Source: Mansonella perstans
Taxonomy: Eukaryota > Nematoda > Chromadorea > Rhabditida > Onchocercidae
Direction: 5' to 3'
DNA: 53,071 nucleotides
Assembly (NCBI GenBank): GCA_037074765.1
Contig: JBAMDO010000295.1
Span: 1-53,071 of the forward strand
Below are positions 1 to 13,317 of this stretch, in pieces. The notes under the pieces are model-generated. The model saw only the letters and a program-made list of their open reading frames with translations. It did no database searches and was not told where the DNA came from. The position numbers and the translations under genes are program-made. Position 1 is the stretch's first letter. Each line of letters starts with the position of its first letter.

Positions 1-36
1 AAATTTGAGGAAAAGAAATGAAGAAAAGAAATATAC

Positions 37-603
37 CCATCATAAACAAGTGCATCAAGTCGAGTTTCACCTGTTTCATCCGGTGAACCACCAAAACCAA
101 CAGTTCCATCACATTGTAATCGTTCACATTCCGTTAAACCCGCCAACAATGATTCCATCCGATTGTGTGTCGTTGTTAGCGTCAGGAATGCTATAAAATG
201 ATAGATCCGGTAATCATTATACTATTTGTCTTAATGAACAAGAACAAAAATTTTTCAGTGCTCATAGAGGCATTAATTTTAAAGCTATATTGTTTCCGGA
301 AAGAAAATCATCAATCAATGTTTCGATATATTACTTGCAAATACTACTGTAAATATACATTACTGTACTGATCGAAGAACTGTCATATGAATATATTATA
401 AATTACTGTACTGATCGAATGATAACTGTCACATGAAATGTTAATCTCATCTATGCAAGCATAAAGATTCAATTTAATAAACCTTTTGTGGTAGCAGCTT
501 GAAAATCCTCGCCACCCCAAGTTGCTACTATTAACGGCACTTCGGATTTGCAATTCCGTAGCAACAGGATAGAGAAATAAATTAATCCATTCAACCACAA
601 CAT
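37..603 (-). CDS. AGA: Aspartylglucosaminidase (glycosylasparaginase), N-terminal exons 1-2, partial at window edge
   Basis: Two exons can be read on the minus strand: exon 1 603-483 and exon 2 190-37, joined in phase 1 through a GT..AG intron (donor GTTTAT, acceptor TATAG). Exon 1 opens with ATG and a hydrophobic stretch of about 20 residues that looks like a signal peptide ([20 protein letters not shown]). It is followed by [10 protein letters not shown], which matches the strand that opens the mature alpha subunit of this Ntn-hydrolase family. Exon 2 carries [20 protein letters not shown] and LDALVYDG, the family's strongly conserved [23 protein letters not shown] block. The enzyme cleaves the Asn-GlcNAc bond during lysosomal glycoprotein breakdown. 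The autoproteolytic catalytic Thr lies further downstream, outside the window. Exon 2 ends at GG|GTATAT near position 37; a one-base alternative is possible. It is 2.4 kb downstream of unc-11 on the same strand, so not operon-like. Confidence 0.87.
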
Positions 604-3058
604 AATATCTGTTGTAGTACTGGAAATATAAAATTTAAATTGAAATTTAAACGAACAAAAAATTTACATTTGTTTGTAGTGGAAGTTTAAAAGTGAAAAA
701 TCGAATAATGATCAAAAATGTTCGAAAGAAATTTAAATTTTAAATTTAACAATTTTGCTCCGGGAAACGTCACAAATTCAAAACTGTCAAATAATTCGAA
801 GTATCTTAAAAGTTTTACAAAAACAGAAATTCATTAACAATAAAAAATTTACCCAATTAATTATAAAACGGAAAAAAACGACACTTGATCAGGATTGTCG
901 AACAGAAAAAAAAAAGCTCCTATGGATAATATTGTTGAATGAATGTTATTTAAAATAAAATATTTTTTAAAAAAAAATTTGAAATTTTCCAAAAAAATCA
1001 AACATAATTGACTAAATATTTTTATTTAATAAATAAAAATAAAATAAAAATAAATATTTAAATATTGAAATATAAATAATGGATGAAAGATAAATGAAAT
1101 GCTCGAAAAATAAAATTTCCTAACAAAATGGTTTTGAAAAAAAAAAACTATTCTGAAGTTTGCAATAAAGGAACTGTCCAAAAATTTGAAGGGAAAAACT
1201 ATCCTGAAATTTGAAAAAAGAAGGAATATTTAAAAATTTATAAAAAATTAAATGGTATTGAAGTAGTAATTGAAATTTAGAAATACATTACAAAAGTAAA
1301 TTGCACCATTCTGGATTCTTGGGAAATATAAGATTAATTTCACTCATATTCCAGATGATATCACTTGCTTATTAAAAAATTATAACCTTTAACCCCGAAA
1401 AAGTTGAATTTCCTTTTCAATAACGAAATTTTTAAATGATGTGAGCTGCTTCGAACCTTTTCAAGTCTGCTTTTTTTTCAAGTTTTGCCTGTTTTTAACA
1501 ACTTACAGTGTCAAAATTAGAACAGATTGTAACAAAAAAAAGGTGAAGACTTTCAACAATTAATAAAAATACTAGATCAAAATTAAATTGGTTAACTGAC
1601 ACTAAGAATTGCTAGTTAACAAATTAGTTAGTTAGTCAGAAATCAGCAATTAATTGGCTAATAATTAATTAAATTTAGGGAATAAATTACATATAAAAGC
1701 AACAAGCTATATCTGTAAGGATGAACCAGTTAGCTTTTATGTTTTGATAGCTTCATTTACATTGAATTAATCATTGATTAAATTAATTGATAATGTAACA
1801 ACCAGAATCTAATTAAACTGATGTAATTGAGCAAAATGAATTAACAATCGTTTTTCTGGAATGGTACTGCAAAAAAATTTTAATTAATAAAATGCATAAG
1901 CAATTTTAAGCTGCTCCGTTCAGAAATCTGCCGTGAATCACATGTGGTTTTTTTTTCTTTTTTTTGTTTTGCAAAGTCAACAAAATAGCAAAATTAATTT
2001 TATATCGGAAAAGAGAATTCAAAATCAAAACTGAAAATTCAAGTATTCAAGTAGAAGAATGAACTGGAAGTATTTTTTCATTTACTGTTCATATAAATAT
2101 GAAAACATATATAAATTATATGAATGAAGATATGAAGAGTTGCTTCTGCCTCTTCTTTCTTATACATAAAATAAGACGATGACACAGATGACATGTCCAG
2201 AATTTTTTTTTTTTTTTTAAATTTCAAACTATAAAAAAAAAAGTAAAAACATCAAAAACCAAAAAATAATGGTGTAACTAACTTTTCGACAAATGGACAA
2301 TCAGATAAAAAGAAGTGCTATGTGAATGAAGAGAAAATGAGAATGCAAAACATTAGTAATTGAAAAAAAGTAATAATTTCAAATTTCTGAAATTTTTTTT
2401 CTAAAAATTAAGATTTTTGTTCATTTTGTAATTTTATTGTCTTTTCAAATTTTTCAAAATAGAATGATACAAGAATAGAGAAATTTTTGCTCATGACATT
2501 GCTTATTGCAAGAAAAAGGAAAAATTTCTAAAAGGTCATTACGGTAAATTTTAGATTGTAGAAAAAAGTATGCTTCGCTAACAAGAATTACAAATCTTTT
2601 TTTATTCCACGAATTCACTATGGAAATCTGCATGATTAGTAATTAAGCGAAAAATTTCTTAACATGATCTTGAGAAAAAAGTTATTTTCTGGATAATTCT
2701 AGATTTAAGCAAATCTGTATAAGCAAACAGCAATATCATTTTTCTTCTTGGAAGTCATACATATAATACAGAAAAAAAGAAGAGACAGGATCGTAATGTG
2801 AATCATTTTACTAATTTGTTTAGATATAAAACATTATTGAAAGGTTAATAGATGTGAAATGTTATTAAAGATCAAAAGTTGGAAAATAACACTGAAGGAA
2901 GTAAAGATTAGAAGAACTATTAAACAATGCTTCATCAATACTGGATGAAATGTCCAAGTACAGTCAAGAATAAGTAATTAAAGATCCTCCTTTGTTTATG
3001 CTGAACAAAATAAAAAACAAAAAGAACTTGAAACTGTCCTAGTACAACGCTGTGCGAT
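604..3058. other. Intergenic, AT-rich
   Basis: This is the spacer between the aspartylglucosaminidase start and the unc-11 stop codon. It holds long A and T runs and degenerate AT-rich words (for example around 1020-1080 and 2205-2240). I see no reading frame with family resemblance and no RNA gene. The AGA promoter is expected just above 603, and the unc-11 3' UTR occupies the right end. No clean AATAAA on the minus strand stands out close to the unc-11 stop. Confidence 0.6.
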
Positions 3059-6000
3059 TCACATGAATGGTCGATGGGGTGCTGGTGGTGCCGGTTGTTG
3101 CGCCTGTCCAGTTTGAGATGGTGTTTGGCTTGGTGTCAGGCCATATACCGATGCACCCGCTTGTTGCATTTGTGGATTATATCCCGGTTGTGCATACATA
3201 CCCATCATTGGTTGTTGAGCATATATACCTGCAATATTAAATGAAGCTGCAATTGCCAGAATTTCAACTGAAGTTCTTTAAAAATGAAAATAATTCAAAA
3301 TGAACAAAAGCAACTATTTAACCAAAGTATGCTTTTGTTTACTTATAGATCCTAATAAATTTCCAAAACATTATCAGATAAATCTTTATGACAATCCACA
3401 TTTTATGACTTCCATCATAAGACTTATTTTTTCTACAGGTAAAATATCTGCTGGAAATACCTGGTTGTGGAACATAGATACCCACTGGTGGCCAATGCTG
3501 CTGTGGAACTGCAGCATACTGAGGTTGTGCTATAGGATGTGCACCACCTGCAGGTCTTACACCAGCTTGATTATTCCACTGAACTGGTTTCCTGAACAAA
3601 AAAAAAATAAACATTTCATACAATCTTTATTTTGAACAAACAGTACTATAAAACATCAGACATAATCTTCCCTCACTAGTTTCATCACAATACAAATAAC
3701 AAGCATGCACAAAAGTTTATTAGCAATAAATATGTTGATTATACAAATTACTCAAATAAAAGCAGCTAAAATAAAAAGTTCAAAAAGGAAAGAATTACAA
3801 TAGAAATCAACTATTTGAAAATTCGTACCCATGATTAGTTGTTCCTTTACCGCTCACCGACAGATTATCAGCCAGCGATGATAATGCACTATCTAAATCA
3901 CCACTGTTGAATTTAATAGCTTGTGTAGTGGCAGCACCTGGTGTCGCTTGTAGCTGTTGCGCTCCGTATGGATTCAAATTAGCTGCACCTGGAATAAAAA
4001 TATTGTCAAACAGATTAAGAAGTTCATAAATTTCTGACTACGGAAAAAGAAATATTCGAATAAACTTTATGAGAACACCTAATAATAATTATGGGGATAT
4101 TTGCAAAACCAATACAACTCAAAAATTGAAAATTATGAACAGCTTGAATGCCTCTGCACCAAAAAAATACTCTTCAAGTTTCTATTAAAACAGAAAAATT
4201 TTCGATGCAATGTTATAAGTAAAATAATTCTACTCATTTACCATATATTTATTCATAAAGTTTCAAAATATTTCTATATTCTAAAATTTTATTGTTGCTC
4301 GATGCCCTACTATGACCACCAAATTTTCTTGTTTATGAGAAATCAATAACACTTTTCTTAATATATCAAGCAAAAATGAAAGTATCTGGTGTGGAAACAT
4401 TCCAGATTTTATAAAATGGAATCATAACAATAACAAAAAGGAGAAAAAAAAACAGCTAAAACAACCACAACATAGCAACACTAGTAATGGCAATGATATC
4501 AGCAACAGAAATAAAAACCACAACAACCGAATCTCTGGTGGATCGTATAGAGTAAAACCGCTAATTTTTAAAATGGATTTCAAAGTATCATTAATTTCAA
4601 ACTATCCCTTTTTCTCCCTATTTCCTTTCCTCTTTTAACATTTCTTGTTGCGAAAAAAACCTCAACTGATTATTAAGTTTTAGGTCATGTGGTACGATTA
4701 GAATCGTATTATAAAATAGCGGTCGACCAGGGATTCTGAGTTCAAAAACATGGCCTGTGCCGTGCAAATGACATGCATAACTGTAACAAGAATTAAATAG
4801 CACGATTACCTCCAGGTACGTTTTGTATTCCTAAAAAACAAGTCAATATTTAATACAGTAGCATAAAAGATGATTAAAGAGGCTATGGAAAATAATAAAC
4901 TTTATCAAAAGGAGTGAAACGAAAAAGTGAAAAAAGTGAAACGAATAAAATAAACCAGCATCTGGTGCTACTACTTGTTGATGCGAGATACGTGGAATAA
5001 TTGGTGATGAATTATAACTACCATCCATACGGGCTAAAAATAACTGACTGCATTATAATACAGAGAAGGATTTGCAAATAATCTTCCACAGTGATGTGTT
5101 TAAATATCCAGAATAGAAAACATGGGTAGTTTCTCAGTCTCTCAAAAAAAATTCAAGATACCAACATTTTAAATATTTCCCCAACAATTATTTGTTTAAC
5201 AATTAATTATAGATTTGTATCTACCTTCGAACAATAGCAAGGATCCTAACTAACAACAATTTGCATAATAATCTCCTAAATATTATTACTGAACAATATT
5301 AGGTCGAAAACATAAATTAAATTTGACCTAAATTCTACCCAACCTTTAATTTGAACTGCATTTCTTTTTTTCCTTTGTTCAATCTTAAAATTGAAGCAAC
5401 GTAAAATACTTCATAAGTGGCCAGAAAGGACCACCAGCCGATGCTACAAAATGTTAATTTCCTTCCAAATAAATTATGACTACTTTTAACAAATCTGTGA
5501 AACAGATAACTGATATTTAAAATAGAATAAAAAAAGACTTACAAAATGGAGTTTGTTCGTAAATTGTAAGGTTTTGATTTGTTATTACTGCTGGTGATGG
5601 TGGTGGCGGTGGTGCTTGGGTCATTGCAAAGTGAACCGGTGATACATTCGCTTAAAAGATACAAATAAATTTCGAAATTAGCTTAGATACTCCACATATA
5701 AATGATTTTACAAGAAATTAAAAAGACAAAGTGATGAGGATGCAAAAATCGGTAAGGAGACTACAAACCAAAAAACGAACCGGATGATGCACCAGATGGT
5801 GGTGCTGCAAATGTTGGTATATCCGGCTGTTGTGTCGTAGCGCTAACGCCAGCAATGTGCAGTGCTAAAACGAATACATAATATCGTAACATCATGGAGA
5901 AATAGAAATTTATCTTCATCATTTAGTAATGAGAAAAAAAAAATTTGAAGAAAAGCTGCAAAATAAGCGAAAATAGAAACCGTAACTCTAAAACCTTAAA

Positions 6001-9000
6001 ATAAAATAATTTAAATGAGTAATTTTAAAAAAAATTTGACCTTCAGCATTTTGTTGCATGGCACCAAATGGATTCCGAAGAGCGGAATTAACCACATCGC
6101 TTTGTTGCTGCATATTATTACTAATATCAGTACTCGCTGCTCCAACTGTTTCATCACTCTCACTGTTTTCATCGTTTTTGCCCCAAGAAGGAACAATAGC
6201 TGAACCATCTTCCAGATTGGATCGCAAAACTGATGGAGTCCACTGCTGCTGTGTAGGAACCACATCTTGCGAAGTTTCAACGGACCATTGTTTATCGATT
6301 TTTTCAGTCGCTACGGGCCACTGTGGAGGTACTGGTGGTGCAGATGAATCCGTAGTATCAGCAGTCAGAAATGGATTGAATCCAACTGTAGCAGTTGATG
6401 ATCGTTTAACAACGAAGCTTATAATTTAAAAAAAAATATAAGGTCATTTAGCGGTTAAATATCCTCAGTAGTTGATGATCGAAAATTTCAAAAAAGACAA
6501 AAATAATTGAAAATCAAGCAAAGAACAAATTAAACTGAATAACAACAACAGCAAGGGCAAAATCAAGAAACAATAATATTAGACCGAAAATTCATCCACA
6601 TGAGAAGTGTATAAAATTATCGATGTCATCACCAAAAATCTTTCTAGCTATAACAACAGAATTACAAGGATATCATTACCAATAACAAGAACAGAAAACA
6701 ATGTCGAATAATAACAATAATTTAATTAGCAGTGACAATAACAATTACTATAACTATTACCGTAGTATGTACGCTGAGAAAATTCAGCAAATTTAAATAA
6801 AATATCGGCAAAGCTTTCTAATTAAATGAAAATGAAATGAAAAAAAAAAAAAAAAAAAAAAAAAAAAACAACTCATTAAAACAAGTCACCTTGCAGCGCA
6901 CATCAAATTATCAGAACATAATTAATGATTAAAAAAAAAAATTAACATCATTGAATTTGAAACATTCAAAAAACCATACAGTATAAAAATTAGTGGTCTG
7001 GATATCTGGATACTACATATACTATATTTATACCAATGTTTCTGATATATTTTTTATCAATCAGACAAAAAATTTTAAGGCTTTTCATACAAACGTTAAT
7101 ATGTGCCAAGATTTTTCTTCCTAAAAAAAAGGTAAACAAACCATTAGTTTCAGCAGTCGCAGATGCCACTGCTCCGACATTAAAAGCGGTTGTAAAATCG
7201 GCACCAAATGCATTTGTTCTGCCTATATTTGGATATGCTCCAAAACCTGAAGTGATAATAATCATGGCTAACTGTATTTGTTAATGTATTGCAAAATTCG
7301 TAAGAGGAAGGATTTCCTGAATGTCTAAATTCTTTCCAAAGTCATTACAACGGCTCTGTCACAGTCAGAAAATTTTGAAAAGAAACTGCAAAAGGATTTC
7401 TTCTCGAATACAAACCAGGAGCAGGAGAATTAGCCGATATAACTGTAGCTGGTTGTTGCTGGAAAACATTTTGAGCGAATGGATTTGTTGGATCCAAAGC
7501 CATTTGCTGCGTGGCATTAACTGGAGCAGCAGCTCCATAACCTGAAGGAGCTGTAATTCCACCAGTTCCTGGCATAGGATCAAAAAGGCTTAGAAGATCA
7601 TCACTTGGCTTCGTAGATCGACCTGCATTGCGTGTTGATGATTGAGTTGTAGCAAATGGATTGAATGAATGTCCTCCTGCATCAATGCCCGATGAACCTG
7701 CTCCTGCTTGCCTTTTTCGCTGCTCCTGCACAGAAAATTGATTTGATTACTAAAATTAAATGACACGATCAATTTTCGAAATTCAAATTTCTTCATAGTC
7801 CACAGATCAAAAATTAGATCATAGAATAGGAAAAAAAGGCCAGTTCAGAGCAAAGAGCGAAGTAGAGCGAGAAAACCATGGTCCGGGGTGTCTTTGAAGT
7901 ATCGACCAACTCTTTAATGGTGATCATTTCCACTATCACCTAGATATTAACACCTGATCTGAATAACTCAGTGTTGATCTGAGCTGAAATAAAAATGTCC
8001 CTGAATTTTTCGCACTATAACCAACTTATAACTCCAACTTTATGTAATAAATCTTATGAATTATAAAGCTGAATGAAAAAATTTCTCCGAAAGAAAGCAA
8101 ACTATAAATTTCAACTGTATGCGATAAAGCCTTTCAGCAGCATACATATTCTGATCGACAAAAACAAAATCCGACAACTGATATAAACAACAGCCCCTAG
8201 AATACAAAGAATCCCAAAAGCGAATAATCCTCATTCTACTTTGACCTACTTCTGCGTTCATCTATTGATTTAGAACTGAAAACACAACTGTGATAGACTA
8301 ATCAGCTCGAAAAAAAAATATAAACAAATGTTCCGAAACAGATTTGATTCTCATTGCACTGGAAGATCTTATTCGAAAGACTATGAAAAATAAGACTTTT
8401 TCGAAGTAATTCATGAATAAACCTCAAATAATCGCAAACGTTCCTTTTCCTCTTCCAAATATTTTTGTTTTGCCGAATCATCAATAACTCCCGTTTGTGC
8501 AGAAGAAAATAATGGTGCTGATTGTGCCATTGCTGCAGTAAATTGTTCCTAAAGAAAAGAATTTATGAATATATAAAATGCTTAAAATTTTTGGTTATAC
8601 CATTACTGCAGCGCTAACGCATGGATGTTTAAAATTTTTGTATAATTTCTAGAACTGCAAAAAAAATAAACTTGCTGACTAAATCTAATTTATTGGTTGT
8701 TGTAATATTTGAGTCTGGAAACAAATCTGATTGTGATAATAGTCAAATAAGTGGATTTATTGAACAAACCAATGAAATCCAAATCATATATATTGTATAT
8801 ATAAATATATGCAGAAGACCTTTAACAAATAAACAAAAAATAGAAAAAACAAAAAAGTTACGTGATGAACAGTAGGAGGTACTCTGCCGCCCTCTAGATA
8901 AAGTAAATGTGCTTCCAATGCTTCCAATAATGAAGCTGGTGCTCGTGTTAAATCTGGTATTTCAGCGCGATCAATACCCACTGATTCGGCCACTTTCAGA

Positions 9001-12000
9001 AAATTTGCTACTTTATCCAACCTTAGCTGAAAAGTTCCATATGCACTTTTTTTCTCAAAAAAATTCTAAAATCATGATTATTCGGTCCTTTCCAATAAAG
9101 CATATTAACTGATGAAGAAATGTCAAATCACCAAATGTCAACAACAAAAAACACATATAAAATATAACTGCCTTACGATGCTAACATCATACTACTTCAA
9201 CTAATCCACAACTAATCTTGCAGATAAATTTAATTGCATAATATATAGAATTTTAATAAAATACTTCTATTACTTTTCAGTTCAGATAGTTTAAAACCAT
9301 TCTTTTTCTAGATTTTGTGGGAAAAATATAACAGAAAAAAATTAATTAATATTACCAAAAATGATTTGTAAGCATCCAGTGCTTCACGACATTGCTTCTT
9401 ATTCATATCAAAATATTTTTCAAGCAAATTAATAATACCATCATTATAACACGCAAATAAGCGAATGAGATCACGAAAGAGAAGAATGAAAGAACAATTG
9501 ATGACACCATTGTTTAATTCAGCCGAAGTTACCTGAAAATTATAAAAATTTCTACTCCATTAGCTTGATCAAAATTTCTAAATTTTCCATTTTATTAATA
9601 TTATCGAAAATCTTTCAAGTATGATATTTATAATCTTTTACATTCATATTTACATTTATTTAGTCTACACAAACGAGTATGAATAAGCGAAAAAGTAAGC
9701 AACTCATTTAGTGGGCAAGTAAAAATACAAATAAGCAATTCTGCACATTCTGAATAATCGGTTATCCATTAGTTTTGTTTAGTCTTATATTAGTTATTCG
9801 AAAAAACTTTATTTGATTTTCTTATGCTAGATCACTCATTTATTTACTTCCTGTAATACCATACCAGGATTAATAAAAGGCATATCAAGAAAGACGCTGA
9901 AAAACTGAGAAATTCTTTCATATACCAATTTGAAGAAGTCAATTAATAAAAGGCACAATCTGTTAATTCTTCCATATCTTTCACAATAAGCTTTTACTAT
10001 AACTCGTACCGCACGCCTGAGTAATAGACAATAAATTCTGCCTCAAAAAACAGGCTAGTTAATGTTAAGAAAAAAGTAAGCCAAAAGCAAAAACTTTGAA
10101 AAAAAAATATTTACTTGAAAATCGAGAAGAGCATCGATTTGGTTTTGCAAAATTGGCAATGTTTTCAATAACTGAAAAATTAAAAATGACGCGATTTCAT
10201 AGAAGCAGCAGTATTAAACAAATATTAGATGAAAGTTTTTCATAAAGGCTAAAATTTAGAGATCATATTTCCGTTTATTTCAACTCAGCTCAGTTTTTAC
10301 AAATCCACTGGCATCGTTTAAATTCTGTTCAGTTTAACTCTTCATCACTATTTACCTTATCTGTATTCATAGTTCGTAGAAGACCATCTTCACGACCACG
10401 CTTTACTTTGCAAAAATCGAAAGCGCATAACCGATATGTGTATATCTTTTCACTGATATACTTTCCGTAACGTCGAACATGTTGTGACATATCATATCCT
10501 GCAATGGAATTTCATAACTTATTTAAACAAAATAAGCAGAGATTTAATCAAAGCAGTGTGAAAAGTTAATTTCTATTTCGAATTAGACTGTTAAGGAAAA
10601 ACACTCGAAATACAAGTTACATTCCATTTCCTGCTTTTCTTCTTTGCTCACGACAAACAAAACTTTCAGAATATTCTGGACCAAAATGGACTCAAAAAAT
10701 TGTTTCAAAAAAACAAAGAATGAAGTTTGCAAAATAAATTATCAAAACCAGAACTGTCCTTGAACTTGCTTACAGTTCAAATCTTTTCACAACCATTTAT
10801 TACAAGAAACATTTTCTGACAATTTATAACTTTTCAACTCAGTGCTTACTATTTAATCCAAGTAATATGCATAAGAAAATTCAATTTTATCCCGACTCAG
10901 TGTTGTATTTCATAATTAAAAGTAAGAGTTCCTCTAAACAAATCTATCTTAACCTTCTCTTTTACTGTATAAATCAATTCTTTCCTAATCATTATAATTG
11001 CAAAAACGATTTCCTAATTTTCAGCAGTAATACATTCAGAAAATGTACAAAGTTAATCTAATCCCTGATACCAAACGTATAATGTTAACTTTTCCATATT
11101 CCACTGTTACTATTTTTTCCAATAAAGGATATAAAATTACTTCGAAAACTGTACATAAAATGAAAAAGTAATAGTAGAAAAGCGAGATGATAAACTGAAA
11201 AGTACTGATATGCTAATAAATATTGGCAGACTTTATGAAAAAATTGTATCGAAAGCAAAAAAAGTGTGCAACCAAAAAATCTGAAAAAAGTGCGTCCGAA
11301 TTGCAATAACCCACTCAAGATTAAATTAGAGGTAGTATCAGCCTAAAAAAAAGATAAATTTATGGATGATTCATTTACCAACAGGAACCGAATCCAGGGA
11401 TGCCCAGCGTTTCGTTGATGAACGCGTATAATCCATAGGTGAATGACCTGACGTATTCTTTAAATTCAAATTCAATACATGAAATTTTCCGTTTAATCAG
11501 AAAGACGGATAAGAAGGCCATGAAGAAGGAATACCGAAATAAAATCGCGGCAACAAGTGTAAACAGTTGCCGGTAAAAATGTTAGGTGCAAAAATGAAGA
11601 AAAATCACTTAGAAGTAAAACAATTTCAAGTAGAAAGTTTATGCAGTTCAGAAAAACTTATACAGAAGCTTGCAAAATTGAAATTAAAGAGCTGACAGTT
11701 TTAAAAGGCATATATAGCTCTAAAATTTTGTTTTGAAACTCGAGTGGTGGAAAAGATTGCATGTAGAAGATCACAGATCGGTTTTTTTTTTCACGCCGTT
11801 CATCAGCATATACTGCTTCATTTCATCATTTCCGCTGATCGGAATATTAGCGGTCGAAGCACTTACCTTGAGAAAACAATACTTACCTTGAGCGGAATTT
11901 TTGTCCAAAAAACTGCTCAGATTGAATGTCGTATTACAGGATGCGAGATACTGTGAAAATCGCTGAAAAAAGCTTAAAATAATTTGGTATACTATACTTC

Positions 12001-13317
12001 ATATGAACTAAAAACAATATCGAGATTATCATCTACCCTAAATGCTTCAAATTACCTTAAATGAAACAAGTAAGAAAGTAAAAGTACTATTTCGTGTAAC
12101 ATTTTAAATTAAGAGCACTATAACAAACATGTGGAAATAAAACTAGAATTGATGTATTTTATATGTGAAATTGCCAATATAATATTATGTTTAATACTCT
12201 AGAATAAAAGTCATAGCAAATTCAATTTGTTCGAAAATTCTCATTCGCTTCTCAAAAATGATTAATTCGTAATTTAACAAAATCAATGCATACCCTTTCT
12301 TAACATTTACTGATTGAATATTTATAGATAATATTTCCTTAAATAAGTTCTTAAAAAAACCAATTAATGCTGTTAAAAAATGCATGCAACAAGCACATAA
12401 TCAATTAGATTTAGAAGAAATTACTTCATTTCCATAACACATTATATTATGAATAGTGATAAGTGCTTTGTAAACAACTGTCCAATTGGGATTTTGAGTT
12501 CGTTCAATCAATAAATTCGCCATTGATGGGATGGAAACATTCGGCTCCTGCGTGCAGTGCAATAAATCTGCAAAAAACAAGCAACAACTAATTTTTTTTT
12601 AAAAAACCCATCTGTTATAATAACAAATTTGATTAATTATTACGAAATAATTAGATAGCCAATTATCATTATCATCCATTTATTTACCTTAATGTGAAAA
12701 ATTGTAAGATTTTCGAATTTTTTAATCCTCACTATTCACTTCGTTCACAATTACTTGATTACATTCAGAATACGGTTCAATCAATGAATTCGTCATTGGT
12801 ATGATTAGTTTGACATCAAAAAGTTACACGACGATATCAGAATCATTCGTTCAATACAAAATTCTTAGAATTTATAGGAATCTATTTCGTCTAAAATTTT
12901 TCAGAATAACATTGCAAAAAGCAAGAGATCAAAGAGGTCAAACTGTTCCCGATTTCATATTAAAACTATTTTATATTTTCAAACTGATTTGTGTAAGCTA
13001 TACTTATTTTAATACCAATCTCAACCAAACAAATTTTTCAGAAGAAAGAAATGAAATTTTAATGCTTTTTCGTCTATATTCTAATTTATCTTTTTGAAAT
13101 TAATTTGTATCCCGTATATTGAATGTGGTGTAAAGAACTTACAATCCAAATGCTTCCTTTTTGGTGCCATTAATTCTTCCGTTGTAGCTTTACAAATTGT
13201 TTTACCTAACTGGCTACCGGCTAAGGAATGTTTAGCAGCCGTAAGTCGATCGGTAATAGTTTGTCCACCCGTTGTGAACGGCATTGGTTGATGTAATGCT
13301 TTCTCGATAGTTTGCAT
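3059..13317 (-). CDS. unc-11: AP180/CALM-type clathrin assembly protein UNC-11 (ANTH domain), 18 exons
   Basis: Exons: 13317-13143, 12567-12425, 11962-11887, 10498-10356, 10171-10115, 9532-9356, 9026-8862, 8548-8423, 7725-7416, 7246-7142, 6385-6041, 5864-5781, 5650-5543, 5033-4956, 4830-4810, 3988-3829, 3591-3461, 3228-3059. Phases agree throughout and give 2574 nt, 857 residues, ending TGA. The protein starts [20 protein letters not shown], as in C. elegans UNC-11. The ANTH domain spans roughly residues 20-290 and has the inositide-binding pattern K43-x9-K53-x-K55-H56. The tail carries NPF motifs (EH-domain ligands) at about 376, 435, 496 and 597, a clathrin-box-like LLSLF at about 398, and a conserved [14 protein letters not shown] segment. 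By family knowledge it binds PI(4,5)P2, AP-2 and clathrin, sets synaptic vesicle size and sorts synaptobrevin. An optional cassette exon at 11447-11379, a 21-nt microexon and a duplicated donor point to alternative splicing. Some weak donors (GTTTGT, GTTCGT, GTCAAA) are inferred from phase. Confidence 0.93.
4810..4830 (-). CDS. unc-11: 21-nt microexon of unc-11
   Basis: On the minus strand the sequence TTTTTTAG|GAATACAAAACG...GGAG|GTAATC gives a seven-codon exon reading GIQNVPG with its neighbours, in phase 1 at both ends. Omitting it also keeps the frame, so it may be alternatively spliced. The acceptor and donor are both good. The shortness makes it easy for gene predictors to miss. Confidence 0.6.
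6840..6868 (+). repeat. Poly(A) run in an unc-11 intron
   Basis: A run of about 29 uninterrupted A residues. It lies in the intron between exons 10 and 11 and reads as poly(T) on the transcribed strand. Confidence 0.9.
11379..11447 (-). CDS. unc-11: Candidate 69-nt in-frame cassette exon of unc-11 inside the ANTH domain
   Basis: This lies between constitutive exons 3 and 4. On the minus strand CAG precedes 11447 and GTAAAT follows 11379. The 69 nt keep the phase-1 frame on both sides with no stop. They encode [20 protein letters not shown] followed by PVG, which would be inserted just before the [11 protein letters not shown] helix. Base composition is clearly richer in GC than the surrounding intron. 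Skipping gives the uninterrupted family sequence (SAQ-GYDMS), so I treat it as optional. The insert is basic and rich in Ser/Thr ([10 protein letters not shown]), so it could be a phosphorylation-regulated loop. That role is inference. Confidence 0.62.
11861..11892 (-). promoter_or_regulatory. Tandem duplicated 5' splice site of unc-11 exon 3
   Basis: Two copies of CTCAAG|GTAAGT lie 20 bases apart on the minus strand. The first, used in the main model, ends the exon at 11887; the second would end it at 11867. The second choice adds 20 nt and shifts the frame relative to exon 4. The duplication looks like a short direct repeat that copied the donor. Confidence 0.7.

Noticed and set aside
3300..3635. 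Plus-strand frame overlapping unc-11 exon 17
   Set aside because: It is a shadow of the minus-strand coding exon. It has no independent start context or similarity.
4680..4800. Possible tRNA in an unc-11 intron (GGGATTCTGAGTTC-like T arm)
   Set aside because: No consistent acceptor stem, A box or anticodon loop could be formed on either strand.
6015..6429. Plus-strand and alternative minus-strand frames over unc-11 exon 11
   Set aside because: Phase continuity with neighbouring exons and the NPF-rich reading select one minus frame; the others are shadows.
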